A stretch of DNA of 64,000 nucleotides from Micromonospora sp. NBC_00421 (GTDB lineage Bacteria; Actinomycetota; Actinomycetes; Mycobacteriales; Micromonosporaceae). Below are positions 37,627 through 46,286 of the stretch, in pieces. Position 1 is the first letter of the stretch. Each line of letters opens with the position of its first letter. Made by a program: the position numbers and the translations under genes. Location of the stretch: positions 7,167,839 to 7,231,838 of the forward strand of contig NZ_CP107929.1 of assembly GCF_036017915.1 (NCBI RefSeq), given 5' to 3'. The notes under the pieces were generated by a model, which did not search any database, was not told the DNA's origin, and saw only the letters and a program-made list of their open reading frames with translations.

Positions 37627-37734
37627 TGCTTACCGTACGAAAGGTGATCGGTGGGATCGCCGTCGAATCGGCATTCCATCGCCGGTGTGTGCCGGGGGAT
37701 CATGACGGGACGGGCATCCGGAGGAGGCGACACG

Positions 37735-38637
37735 ATGGAACAGACGGACCTGCGGGCGCGTACGCCGATCCCGGCGGTGCGCCCGGTCACCCCGCAGCAG
37801 CGCAGCGCGCGGGCCGCCCGCAACGGCGGTGAACCCACCCTGGAGTTCACCGACCGGGTGCCCTACGACACCTACGTGCAGGCCAGCACCCTGCACACCC
37901 TCCAGCAGCCGCTCAGCTCAGACCCGGGCGAGATGTCCTTCCTGATGGTCAGCCAGATCATGGAGCTGTACTTCGGGTTGACCTGTCACGAACTGCGCCA
38001 GGCCCAGCTCGACCTGCGGGCCGACCGGGTCTGGGCGGCGCTCGCCCCGCTGCGCCGGGCCGCCCTGCACCTGGAGGGGCTCAACGCCGCCTGGCGCGGG
38101 TTGCGCTGGATGACCCCGGCCGACTTCAACCGGTTCCGCAACCTGCTCGGTGAGGGCTCCGGCTTCCAGTCCGCCATGTACCGCCAGTTGGAGTTCCTGC
38201 TCGGGCTGCGCGAACCGGCGCTGATCCGCCCCTTCCGCCGACAGGCCCAGGTGTACGACGAACTGCGTGCCGCGCTGGCCGTACCGAGCCTCTGGGACGA
38301 GGTGGTCGCCCTGCTCGGCCGGTGCGGGCACGAGCTTCCCGCCGAACTGCTCACCCGGGACGTCGCCGTCGAACACCTGCCGCATCCCCTGGTCGAGGCG
38401 GCATGGGTGACGGTCTACGACGACGACGGGCCGGACAACCACCTGCGGCAGCTCGGCGACGCGCTGGCCGACGTGGCCGAGCAGTTCGGTGACTGGCGGT
38501 GGAACCACGTGAAGGCCGTCCAGCGCACCATGGGCGCCAAGGTCGGCAGCGGCGGGTCGGCCGGGCTGGCCTGGTTGCAGCGCAGCATGTCCCGGGTGGT
38601 CTTCCCCGAGCTGTGGTCGGCCCGTACCGCGATGTGA
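37735..38637 (+). CDS. kynA: Tryptophan 2,3-dioxygenase
   Basis: ATG 37735 after GGAGGAGG. 300 residues. Haem-dependent enzyme of the kynurenine pathway: PYDTYVQASTLHTLQQPLSS, EMSFLMVSQIMELYFGLTCH, RWMTPADFNRFRNLLGEGSGFQSAMYR (seen as FNRFRNLLGEGSGFQS), and the C-terminal HVKAVQRTMGAKVGSGGSAG, which contains the haem-ligand region. The N-terminal 30 residues are a poorly conserved extension. It opens tryptophan to N-formylkynurenine. kynB and kynU are not next to it, so in this organism the genes are dispersed or it serves a different pathway. Divergent from an Lrp regulator. Confidence 0.95.
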   Translation: MEQTDLRARTPIPAVRPVTPQQRSARAARNGGEPTLEFTDRVPYDTYVQASTLHTLQQPLSSDPGEMSFLMVSQIMELYFGLTCHELRQAQLDLRADRVWAALAPLRRAALHLEGLNAAWRGLRWMTPADFNRFRNLLGEGSGFQSAMYRQLEFLLGLREPALIRPFRRQAQVYDELRAALAVPSLWDEVVALLGRCGHELPAELLTRDVAVEHLPHPLVEAAWVTVYDDDGPDNHLRQLGDALADVAEQFGDWRWNHVKAVQRTMGAKVGSGGSAGLAWLQRSMSRVVFPELWSARTAM

Positions 38638-38682
38638 CCGGCCGGGTCCCCGCCGCCGTGCGGGGTGACGGGCCCGGCCGGT
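38637..38682. terminator. Bidirectional hairpin between kynA and the cutinase gene
   Basis: ACCGGCCGGG (38637-38646) pairs with CCCGGCCGGT (38673-38682) over 10 bases. It sits between two convergent genes, right after both stop codons. Confidence 0.75.
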
Positions 38683-38688
38683 GCGTGG

Positions 38689-39636
38689 TCAGGAGTGCGG
38701 GCAGGTGTCCCGGTACTCCTCGATCGCAGAGCCCCGGGGCGCGGGGCAGAGGAACTGCTCGTAGCGGGTGTCGTCGTCGACGAACCGCTTGAGCCAGGAG
38801 ATGCTGTACTTCGCCACCGTGACGTTCGCCGAGGTGGGCGCGGAGTGGCCGGCCGCGTTCAACTCCAGGTACGCCTTGTCCAGGCTGGCCGGCAGGCTGG
38901 TGTAGAACGGCTCCGAGTGTGACGCCACCGGGGCGGTGGTGTCGTTCTCCGCGCCGATCACCAGCGTCGGCACCCGTACCGACGACCAGTTCTTGACGGT
39001 GTGCCAGCCGGTCAGCGGGATGGCGGCCTGCAACGCGGGCCGGGTGTTCGCCGCCGACAGACTGCCGCCGCCGCCCATCGAGTGCCCCATCACCGCGAGC
39101 CGGTTCGGGTCGATCCGGCTACGCACCGCGCTGCTGCCGGTCAGGTAGTCCAGGGCGGCGAGCAGTTGGGTGCCCCGGGCGGCCGGCTGGTCGTACACCG
39201 AGAGGGTGTCGATGGTGATGACGACGAAGCCCTGCGAGGCCAGTCGCGGGCCGAGCCAGGCGACGCTGGACTGGCTGGCGGTGTAGCCGGGGGAGACGGC
39301 CACCGCGCCGAAGGTGCCCTCGGCGGTGCTGGTGGGGTAGTAGACGGTGCCACCCCGGAAGCCGCTCACGGTGGACGCGGCGACTGTGCTCTGGGCGATG
39401 GCGAACGGACCACGGGTGGCCTCGATGCCGGCCACCGTGGGGGCGGGGCCGCGTTCGTAGGGGTTGGCGGCGGCCGTGGTGGCGGGTCGGTTGTCGATGG
39501 TCGCGGCCGTCGCGCCCGGAGCGGCGACCGCACCGACGCCGACCAGGGCGAGGGTGAGCAGCGGCCGGGCGGCCAACCGGGGCCAGGAGCGGCGGGGGCG
39601 GACGGGGTGGGGGTGGAGGGCGGGCACCGGTTGCAC
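38689..39636 (-). CDS. Secreted cutinase / polyester (PET)-hydrolase-type esterase
   Basis: I use GTG 39636 with GGGAG upstream; ATG 39699 would add 21 residues. The 315-residue precursor has a signal peptide of about 45 residues and then follows Thermobifida cutinase (TfCut2-like) closely: [34 protein letters not shown] and the nucleophile Ser186 in [11 protein letters not shown]. Asp232 ([13 protein letters not shown]) and His264 (NAAGHSAP) complete the triad, with oxyanion Tyr118 and the aromatic-clamp Trp211 (TGWHTVKNW). Cys297 and Cys312 form the conserved C-terminal disulfide. It hydrolyses ester polymers or acylglycerols outside the cell. The Phe that often follows the triad His in cutinases is Ser here. 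Confidence 0.93.
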   Translation of the reverse strand: MQPVPALHPHPVRPRRSWPRLAARPLLTLALVGVGAVAAPGATAATIDNRPATTAAANPYERGPAPTVAGIEATRGPFAIAQSTVAASTVSGFRGGTVYYPTSTAEGTFGAVAVSPGYTASQSSVAWLGPRLASQGFVVITIDTLSVYDQPAARGTQLLAALDYLTGSSAVRSRIDPNRLAVMGHSMGGGGSLSAANTRPALQAAIPLTGWHTVKNWSSVRVPTLVIGAENDTTAPVASHSEPFYTSLPASLDKAYLELNAAGHSAPTSANVTVAKYSISWLKRFVDDDTRYEQFLCPAPRGSAIEEYRDTCPHS

Positions 39637-40018
39637 GGGGGCTCCCTGCGGGGTGGGTGGACCGGATTCGATCGATACTTGCCGATCGGTACGGGTCATC
39701 CTCCGGGTCGCGGCGCGGCGTCCGGCAATCCCGGCCGGGTCATGTCAGGGGAATATGGGGCGGACGCCACACCCGCGCCGCCCGTGTCGGCCCGGCGCAG
39801 CGCACACCGAACCGGCAGGATAGGGACGCGCGACCCGACTCGTCGCCACCGCGAAGCCACTGGGACACTGGAGTGACAGGTGGGATCGGCACCCCGCAGG
39901 CTCGCGGGGCGTCGGCTCCGCTAACGTGAATGGCAGCGGAGTCGGGAGCTCGATGCCATCATGATCGTCCACCCGACCCGGAAGCTCTGGTCTCTCTTAC
40001 CGCCTGGGGGCGTTGGGA
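39637..40018. other. Divergent intergenic region upstream of cutinase and CtaJ-like gene
   Basis: 382 bases without a supported gene. It contains a 7-bp stem hairpin CTCCGCT (39916-39922) / AGCGGAG (39935-39941) about 80 bases before the CtaJ-like start. No other structure is clear. Confidence 0.5.
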
Positions 40019-40321
40019 TTGTCTGTCACTGACACGTTGCTGATCTTCGTCGGCATCCCGGCGGCGGTGGTGCTGGTGATCGTCGGGCTGGTCTACGCCG
40101 CCAACCACGGCAGCGGCGGCGGCGCCAAGCGCTACCGCCCCGGCCGACGCTTCGACTTCACGCCGGTCTGGTTCCTGGGCCGCCCGGAGCAGTTGGCCGA
40201 CTCGGCCGGCACCGCCCTGGCCGCCGGTGCCCAGGCGCCGGCGCTGACCAGCCACAAGCAGGAGCAGGCCGGCATCGAGGCGCCGGCCGGTGGAACCGGA
40301 GGCGCAAGTGACCGTTGGTGA
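40019..40321 (+). CDS. Small membrane protein resembling cytochrome oxidase subunit CtaJ
   Basis: I use TTG 40019 (GGGGG eight bases upstream); TTG 40013 is possible. The 100-residue protein has one N-terminal helix (LLIFVGIPAAVVLVIVGLVY) followed by a basic patch KRYRPGRRFDFTPVWFLG and a flexible tail. The pattern IFVGIP ... RYRPG ... PVWFL is that of the actinobacterial protein annotated as aa3-type oxidase subunit CtaJ, and the following DUF5130 gene matches the known arrangement. It would sit in the cytoplasmic membrane. It overlaps the next gene by 14 bases. Confidence 0.75.
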   Translation: MSVTDTLLIFVGIPAAVVLVIVGLVYAANHGSGGGAKRYRPGRRFDFTPVWFLGRPEQLADSAGTALAAGAQAPALTSHKQEQAGIEAPAGGTGGASDRW

Positions 40322-40721
40322 GCAGGTCGACCAGACCGGGACGGGCACCCCACCCGAGGTGCTGGACGGGCCGTTCTCGACCCGCCAGCTGCTGCGCATC
40401 GACGAGGCGCTGCGCCTGGCCGACCAGGGCAGCGGCCTGGTCTTCTCGGTCTACGTCGGCGGCCTCGACGAGCCGGTCCGCGAGCACGCCGAGCGGCTGC
40501 ACCGCCAGCTCGCCGAGCCGGACCGGTCCGTGCTGATCGCCGTGTCGCCCAACCAGCGCCAGCTGGAGGTCGTCACCGGCAAGTACGCCCGCAAGCGCAT
40601 CCCCGACACCTACGTCAAGCTGGCCGCGCTGTCCATGGTGGCGTCGTTCGGCGGCGGCGACCTGGCCGGCGGCATCATCCAGGGCCTCGACCAGCTCGCC
40701 AGCCACGCCGGCCGAGGCTGA
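40308..40721 (+). CDS. DUF5130 family protein
   Basis: GTG 40308 after CCGGAGG, overlapping the CtaJ-like gene by 14 bases. 137 residues. The DUF5130 (TPM-like) pattern is FSTRQLLRIDEALRLADQGS, LVFSVYVGGL, VLIAVSPNQRQLEVVTG and RIPDTYVKLAALSMVASFGG; the last stretch and GGIIQGLDQLA are moderately hydrophobic. The molecular function is unknown. Overlap with the CtaJ-like gene implies coupled synthesis. Confidence 0.85.
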   Translation: MTVGEQVDQTGTGTPPEVLDGPFSTRQLLRIDEALRLADQGSGLVFSVYVGGLDEPVREHAERLHRQLAEPDRSVLIAVSPNQRQLEVVTGKYARKRIPDTYVKLAALSMVASFGGGDLAGGIIQGLDQLASHAGRG

Positions 40722-40745
40722 GCCCCACCCGCACGCCTGACCGAC

Positions 40746-40782
40746 CCGGAGCCCGGCCCGCACCACGCGGACCGGGCTCCGG
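40746..40782. terminator. Bidirectional hairpin between DUF5130 and Uma2 genes
   Basis: CCGGAGCCCGG (40746-40756) pairs perfectly with CCGGGCTCCGG (40772-40782) in the gap between convergent genes. Confidence 0.75.
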
Positions 40783-40855
40783 CACATCCGCACGCGGCCG
40801 GGGGCCCGCGCCAGACCGGACCGGTTCCGGTCAGCGGCCGCTGCGCGGGCAGCGC

Positions 40856-41419
40856 TCAGCGGGGCCAGCCGGCGGGATCGAGCCGCATCGGCCACGGCTC
40901 GTCGACCTGCACCGCCTCGTCTGGGCCGACCGTGCCGAGCAGGTTGTAGTGCACCCCTTTGACCAGGGTGTACCGGTAGACGACCGGACCGAAGTCGCCC
41001 CGCTCGACGCGCCAGTACGCGGGAATACCGGACTCCGCGTACAGCGCGGGTTTGGTCAGGCGGTCATGGCGGCGACTGTTGGGTGACTCCACCTCGACGA
41101 CCAGAGCGACGTCTGACGGGTCGGCCCACATCCGGTCCCGGGGGGCACCCGGCCGGAGCACCGTGACGTCCGGGATGAGGTTGCCCGCCGGCACCCGCAC
41201 CCCGATCTCCCGGATCACCCGCCAGCCGGCGGGCGCGCTCTGCCGCAGTGCCACCCGGATGTCGTCGGCGAGTTCGTGATGGTACGGCCCGGCCGGAGGG
41301 GTCACGTGCAGACTCCCGTCGATGATCTCGTAGCGGTTACCGTCCTCGGGCAGGTCGAACAGGTCCTGTTCGCGCCAGTCCCGCCCGGGTGGCCGCCACT
41401 CGTACGTCGGCTGTGCCAT
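40856..41419 (-). CDS. Uma2 family (DUF820) PD-(D/E)XK endonuclease-like protein
   Basis: ATG 41419 with GAGGAGGTGG upstream, so the longer frame is dropped. 187 residues: DLPEDGNRYEIIDGSLHVTPP, HHELADDIRVAL, IPDVTVLRP and VALVVEVESPNSRRHDRLTKPALYAESGIPAYW (seen as VALVVEVESPNSRRHDR and KPALYAESGIPAYW) are the family signatures. The fold suggests a nuclease, but no physiological role is established. Usually found in many copies per genome in actinobacteria and cyanobacteria. Confidence 0.92.
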   Translation of the reverse strand: MAQPTYEWRPPGRDWREQDLFDLPEDGNRYEIIDGSLHVTPPAGPYHHELADDIRVALRQSAPAGWRVIREIGVRVPAGNLIPDVTVLRPGAPRDRMWADPSDVALVVEVESPNSRRHDRLTKPALYAESGIPAYWRVERGDFGPVVYRYTLVKGVHYNLLGTVGPDEAVQVDEPWPMRLDPAGWPR

Positions 41420-41503
41420 CACGTCCACCTCCTCGACACACGATAACGGCCCGGGGTCGGCGTGGGCTGCCACCCGCGCCGGCCCCGGGCCGTGCCGCCT
41501 CAA

Positions 41504-44071
41504 TCAGCCGCTGCGGGCATCCCGGGCGCGGGCCTTCAGCGCGCGGACCACCCCGTCGCGCCCCTCGGCCACCAGCCGGCGCAGCGACGCCGGGTGGCCG
41601 TCGCCGGCGAGCCAGGAATCGGTGACCGTCACCGTCTCCTCCTCGACCAGGTACGCCGGGTACGCCAGCTGCACGAACTCCTGCGCCGGCTCGCTGTCGC
41701 GCTGCGCCCACACCTGCGCCACAGCGGCGAAGTACCGCTCCCGGTACGGCGCGGTCAGCGCCACCTGCGCCGGGTGGGTCAGGCCCTGCAACAACGCCCG
41801 GTTGCGCCAGTTGGGCAGTGCCTCCGGGCCGGTCAGCAGGGACCACACCGTCGCCTTGTTCTCCTCGGTCGGCACCAGCGCGTGCGCGTACGCGGCCTCC
41901 CGCTCACCGGAGGCCGTCCGGTCGCCGGCCAGCTCCGCCTCGATCTCGGCGGGGCCGGCCGCCCCGTTGGCCACCAGCACCTGCAGGACCGTCCAACGCA
42001 GCTCGGTGTCGATGGTCAGGCCGGTCGGCACACCGGTGCCGGCCAGCCAACCGCGCAGCGTCGCCAGGTCCTCGTCGGCGCGGGCCGCCGAGGCGTACGC
42101 GCGGGCCCAGGCGAGCTGGAAGCCGCTGCCCGGCTCGGCCGCCGCCAACGTCGTCTTCGCGGTACGCGACAACCCGGCCCAACCGGTCGGCGCCCATGCC
42201 GGGTCGGCGTAGAAGACCAGCGCGGTGCTGGCCTGCCGCAGGGTGGCGGTGACCAGGTTGATGTCGGTCTCGGCGGGCAGCCCGGCCAGCACCAGCGCCA
42301 GGTAGTCGCGGGCGGACAGCTCGGCGTCGCGGAGCATGTCCCAGGCCGCCGTCCAGCACAGCGCCCGGGCCAGCGACGACTCGAAGCCGGCGATGTGCTG
42401 CACCACGGTGGCCATGGACCGCTCGTCGAGCCGCAGCTTGGTGTAGGTCAGGTCGTCGTCGTTGAGCAGTAGCACGTCGGCGGCGGGCCGGCCGTGCAGC
42501 GCCGACAACTCGGTCGCCTCGCCGGTGACGTCCACCTCGACCCGTTCCCGGCGGACCAGCCGGCCGTCGGTCAGGTCGTACAGGCCGACCCCGATCCGGT
42601 GGGTGCGCAGCGTCGGGTGCCCGGCCGGTGCCTCCTGCCGGATCAGCACCCGCTCGTACCCGCCGTCGGCACCGATGGTCACCTCGGGGCGCAGGGTGTT
42701 GACCTGGGCGGTCTCCAACCACTGGGCGGCGAACTTGCGCAGTTCCCGGCCGGAGGCCGTCTCCAGCTCCGACAGCAGGTCGTCGAAGGTGGCGTTGCCC
42801 CAGGCGTGCTTACCGAAGTACGCCCGCAGCCCGGCCAGGAACGGCTCCTCGCCGACGTACGCCACGAGCTGCTTGAGCACGCTGGCGCCCTTGGCGTACG
42901 TGATGCCGTCGAAGTTGACCTCGACCGCCTCCAGGTCCGGCATCTCGCAGTAGACCGGGTGGGTGGAGGAGAGCTGGTCCTGCCGGTAACCCCAGTTCTT
43001 GCGGATCGACAGGAACGTCGTCCAGGCCTCGGAGAACCGGGTCGCGTGGGTGTTGCACCAGTGGCTGGCCCACTCGGCGAACGACTCGTTGAGCCACAGG
43101 TCGTTCCACCAGCGCATGGTGACCAGGTCACCGAACCACATGTGGGCCAGCTCGTGCAGGATCGTGTTGGCCCGCTGCTCGTACTCGAAGTCGGTGACCT
43201 GCGAGCGGAACAGGTAGTGCGACTCGGCGTGGGTGACGCAGCCGAAGTTCTCCATCGCGCCGGCGTTGAAGTCGGGCACCCAGAGCTGGTCGTACTTGGG
43301 CAGCGGGTAGCGCACCCCGAACTGCGCGTGGAAGAAGTCGAAACCCTGCTTCGTGACCAGGAACAGGTCGTCGGCGTCCAGGTGGGGCGCCATCGACGCC
43401 CGGCAGAAGACCCCCAGGTCGATGCCGTCGTGGCTGTCCCGCACCTCGTGGTACGGGCCGGCGCAGAGCGCGGTGACGTAGGTGCTCATCCGCACCGAGG
43501 TGGTGAAGTGGACGGTCTTGAGCCCTTCGCCGGCCGGCTCCTCCCGCTCGGCGGGCATGTTGGACACCACCCGCCAGTGCGCCGGGACGGTGGCGTGCCA
43601 GGTGTAGACGCTCTTCAGGTCGGGTTGGTCGAAGCAGGCGAAGACCTTCTGCGCGTCGGCCGTCTCGAACTGGCTGTAGAGGTAGGTCTCGCCGTCGACC
43701 GGGTCGACCGTCCGGTGCAGGCCCTGCCCGCTCGTGGAGTAGCCGAAGTCGGCGTCCACCACGAGCACGTTCTCGGCGGCCAGACCGGTCAGCGCCAGGC
43801 CCTTCTCGGCCGACCAGCCGGCCAGGTCCACCGGCTCGCCGTTGAGCGTGGCCGCGCGTACCGACTCGGCTGCGGTCTCGATGAAGGTGCCGGCACCGGG
43901 TTCGGCGCAACGGAACCTGACCTCGGTCACCGACCGGAACGTGCGGCCCTCGGCCTGCACCGCGGTCGACAGGTCGAGGTCGATGTCGTACCCGGTGACC
44001 TCCAGCAGGCGGGCCCGCTCGGTGGCCTCGACCTGGGTCAGGTTGCGCACTCCTGGCACTTTCGTCTCCAT
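41504..44071 (-). CDS. pepN: Aminopeptidase N (M1 family zinc metallopeptidase)
   Basis: I use ATG 44071 (METKVPGVRNL), giving 855 residues like Streptomyces PepN; ATG 44146 would add 25. The exopeptidase motif is GAMENFG, the zinc site HELAHMWFGD with the downstream Glu in WLNESFAEW. The ERAP1-like C-terminal half spans roughly residues 530-850. It is cytoplasmic and removes N-terminal residues from peptides. Divergent from the DsbA-like gene, as in mycobacteria where pepN adjoins Rv2466c. Confidence 0.97.
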   Translation of the reverse strand: METKVPGVRNLTQVEATERARLLEVTGYDIDLDLSTAVQAEGRTFRSVTEVRFRCAEPGAGTFIETAAESVRAATLNGEPVDLAGWSAEKGLALTGLAAENVLVVDADFGYSTSGQGLHRTVDPVDGETYLYSQFETADAQKVFACFDQPDLKSVYTWHATVPAHWRVVSNMPAEREEPAGEGLKTVHFTTSVRMSTYVTALCAGPYHEVRDSHDGIDLGVFCRASMAPHLDADDLFLVTKQGFDFFHAQFGVRYPLPKYDQLWVPDFNAGAMENFGCVTHAESHYLFRSQVTDFEYEQRANTILHELAHMWFGDLVTMRWWNDLWLNESFAEWASHWCNTHATRFSEAWTTFLSIRKNWGYRQDQLSSTHPVYCEMPDLEAVEVNFDGITYAKGASVLKQLVAYVGEEPFLAGLRAYFGKHAWGNATFDDLLSELETASGRELRKFAAQWLETAQVNTLRPEVTIGADGGYERVLIRQEAPAGHPTLRTHRIGVGLYDLTDGRLVRRERVEVDVTGEATELSALHGRPAADVLLLNDDDLTYTKLRLDERSMATVVQHIAGFESSLARALCWTAAWDMLRDAELSARDYLALVLAGLPAETDINLVTATLRQASTALVFYADPAWAPTGWAGLSRTAKTTLAAAEPGSGFQLAWARAYASAARADEDLATLRGWLAGTGVPTGLTIDTELRWTVLQVLVANGAAGPAEIEAELAGDRTASGEREAAYAHALVPTEENKATVWSLLTGPEALPNWRNRALLQGLTHPAQVALTAPYRERYFAAVAQVWAQRDSEPAQEFVQLAYPAYLVEEETVTVTDSWLAGDGHPASLRRLVAEGRDGVVRALKARARDARSG

Positions 44072-44272
44072 CCCACTCTCGCCGCCTTCCGGCTGCGCCA
44101 GCCCCTGCCGGCCGCTCGTGGCGGCGACCCGAGCCGAGTCTTCCATGCACCGACCCTGCGGTGGTCGACGTCACGCTCTCATTCCGCTACCGATCGACGC
44201 CCTCCGGGGTGAGGATCGAGGTCAGCCGCGCCGGGTCCGCCGGCGTGCCTGACGTCACGAAGGGACTCCACC

Positions 44273-44896
44273 GTGACCGAACGTGTCGCCGTCGACATGT
44301 GGTTCGACCCGCTGTGCCCGTGGGCCTGGATCACCTCCCGTTGGCTGCTGGAGGTCGAACAGGTCCGAGAGGTGGACATCAGCTACCACGTGATGAGCCT
44401 CTCCGTGCTCAACGAGGGTCGGGAACTGCCCGAGCAGTACCAGGAGATGATGAAGCTGGGCTGGGGGCCGGTGCGGGTCTGCATCGCCGTCGAGCAGGCG
44501 CACGGCGGCGCGACGCTGGCGAAGCTCTACACCGCGATGGGCACCCGGATCCACCTCGGCAAGGAACCGCTCGGCCGGGACATGATCACCGCCGCGCTCG
44601 CCGACGTCGGGTTGGACCCGTCGTTCGCCGACGCCGCCGACTCCACCGAGTACGACGAGGCGCTGCGGGCCAGCCACGAGGCGGGGATGCGGCCGGTCGG
44701 CACCGACGTCGGCACCCCCGTGGTGCACGCCCCCGGCCCGGACGGCGGCAAGATCGCCTTCTTCGGTCCGGTCGTCACCCCGGCCCCGAAGGGGGAGGCC
44801 GCCGGCCGGCTCTGGGACGGCGTCCTGCTGGTCGCCGGCACCCCCGGCTTCTACGAGCTCAAGCGTTCCCGCGAGCTGGGCCCGATCTTCGACTGA
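44273..44896 (+). CDS. Mycothiol-dependent nitroreductase/DsbA-like protein (Rv2466c family)
   Basis: GTG 44273, 207 residues. Thioredoxin-like fold with alpha-helical insertion: MWFDPLCPWAWITSRWLLE, HVMSLSVLNEGRELPEQY, GPVRVCIAVEQAHG and VGTDVGTPVVHA match M. tuberculosis Rv2466c. The active-site CPWC is CPWA here (Cys15, Ala18), so only the nucleophilic Cys remains. It could use mycothiol as partner rather than an intramolecular disulfide. It is likely induced by redox stress in related species. A strong terminator follows. Confidence 0.92.
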   Translation: MTERVAVDMWFDPLCPWAWITSRWLLEVEQVREVDISYHVMSLSVLNEGRELPEQYQEMMKLGWGPVRVCIAVEQAHGGATLAKLYTAMGTRIHLGKEPLGRDMITAALADVGLDPSFADAADSTEYDEALRASHEAGMRPVGTDVGTPVVHAPGPDGGKIAFFGPVVTPAPKGEAAGRLWDGVLLVAGTPGFYELKRSRELGPIFD

Positions 44897-44902
44897 TCCC
44901 GA

Positions 44903-44939
44903 CCCTGGTGGGGCCCGGCCCGGTCGGGCCCCACCAGGG
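44903..44939 (+). terminator. Strong hairpin terminator
   Basis: CCCTGGTGGGGCCC (44903-44916) pairs perfectly over 14 bases with 44926-44939, 7 bases past the DsbA-like stop. Confidence 0.85.
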
Positions 44940-45011
44940 GACGGTTCATCTGGTGGACCTGGTGCGGGGTCGGCGTGATGCGGACCGCCCGCGTCGGTAG
45001 CGTCAACCCCC

Positions 45012-46214
45012 ATGACGGTCGTACATCCGATCGCCCGGGCCTGGATCACCACTGGCGGCACCGGCGCGCAGAACTACGACGAGTTCGCCGACGACGCGGA
45101 GATCACCGCGATCATCGAGTCGAACCCGCACAGTGCCCTCGGCATCGAGATGCCCCACCGGGCGCCGGAGAGCCTGGGGAAGTCCTTCCTCGACTCGCTC
45201 GGCGACGCGGCGGCCCGGCTCACCGAGGCGAAGGCCGACGGCAGCTACACCCCGGCCGAGCAGGTGGTCGTCCTCTACCGGATCAGCGCCCCGGGCGAGG
45301 ATTCGGCGTACGGGCTGTTCGCGATGGTCGACACCGACCAGATCTCCACAAGCGCCGACGAGCCCGGCCTGGTGATCCGCAACGAGGACGTCTTCATCGC
45401 CAAGGTGCGGGAGCGGGTCGCCCTGGCCGAGGCGCTTGGTCACCTGCTCTCGCCCGTACTGCTGCTGCAGACCGGGCGGGGCGACGAGCTGCACGCCGCG
45501 CTCGCGGCGGCGACCGACGCGGCCGGCGTCCCGGCCGCCACCGACACCGACCAGGCCGGCCGGACGCACGCCATCTGGCTGCTCGGCCCCGGCCCCGAGC
45601 AGGACGCGCTGACCGCGCTGGCCGGCGGCGGCGAGCTGGTGGTCGCCGACGGCAACCACCGCAGCCTGGCCGCACAGACCGGCGGCTTCCCGCGCTTCCT
45701 CTCGGTGATCACCACCCCGGCCTCGGTCGCCATCCAGCCCTACAACCGGCTGGTCAGCGAGCTGACCAGCACCCCCGACGAACTGCTCGACCGGCTCCGC
45801 GCCGCCGGCGCGCAGATCGACCCGATCGACGGCCCGGTCGAGGTCCCGGCGACCGGCGGCACCGTGCACCTCCGCCTCGCCGGCCAGGGGTACGCGGTGA
45901 CCCTGCCGCACGACACGGCCGCCGCCCGGCTGGAGAACCTCGACCACGCCCTGGTCGAGCGGCTGCTGCTGCGTGACGCGCTCGGCCTCGACCCCGGCGA
46001 CAAGCGGATCACCTACGTCGGTGGCGACTACCCGGCGAGCTGGCTCACCGGCGAGGTCGACGCCGGCCGGGCCGAGCTGGCCGTCCTGATCGCCCCGGTG
46101 ACCGTGGACGACTTCGTCGCGGTGAACCTGGCCCGGGAGAGGATGCCCCGCAAGAGCACCTGGTTCACCCCGAAGGCGCGCGGCGGCCTGGTCGTCGCCG
46201 AGCTGCCGCACTGA
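45012..46214 (+). CDS. DUF1015 family protein
   Basis: 400 residues. Visible hallmarks of DUF1015 are VLYRISAPGEDSAYGLFAMV, LVIRNEDVFIAKVRERVALA, VVADGNHRSLAAQTG and the C-terminal RMPRKSTWFTPKARGGLVVAEL, here MPRKSTWFTPKARGGLV. Some archaeal homologues are ADP-dependent serine kinases (SerK), and VADGNHR is part of that active site, but the substrate in actinobacteria is not established. It carries a characteristic initial RAWITTGGTGAQNYDEFADD. It lies before rpiB on the same strand with 72 bases between. Confidence 0.88.
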   Translation: MTVVHPIARAWITTGGTGAQNYDEFADDAEITAIIESNPHSALGIEMPHRAPESLGKSFLDSLGDAAARLTEAKADGSYTPAEQVVVLYRISAPGEDSAYGLFAMVDTDQISTSADEPGLVIRNEDVFIAKVRERVALAEALGHLLSPVLLLQTGRGDELHAALAAATDAAGVPAATDTDQAGRTHAIWLLGPGPEQDALTALAGGGELVVADGNHRSLAAQTGGFPRFLSVITTPASVAIQPYNRLVSELTSTPDELLDRLRAAGAQIDPIDGPVEVPATGGTVHLRLAGQGYAVTLPHDTAAARLENLDHALVERLLLRDALGLDPGDKRITYVGGDYPASWLTGEVDAGRAELAVLIAPVTVDDFVAVNLARERMPRKSTWFTPKARGGLVVAELPH

Positions 46215-46286
46215 CCATGTGACGGATCCGCCCCGGCACGCGGCCCCCACGGCGGGCCGGGGCGCGGCCCTGACAGACTGCCCGGT

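Noticed and set aside
44072..44146. Extra 25 residues on PepN from ATG 44146
   Set aside because: The shorter form matches the length of Streptomyces PepN, and the extension looks non-conserved; not excluded.
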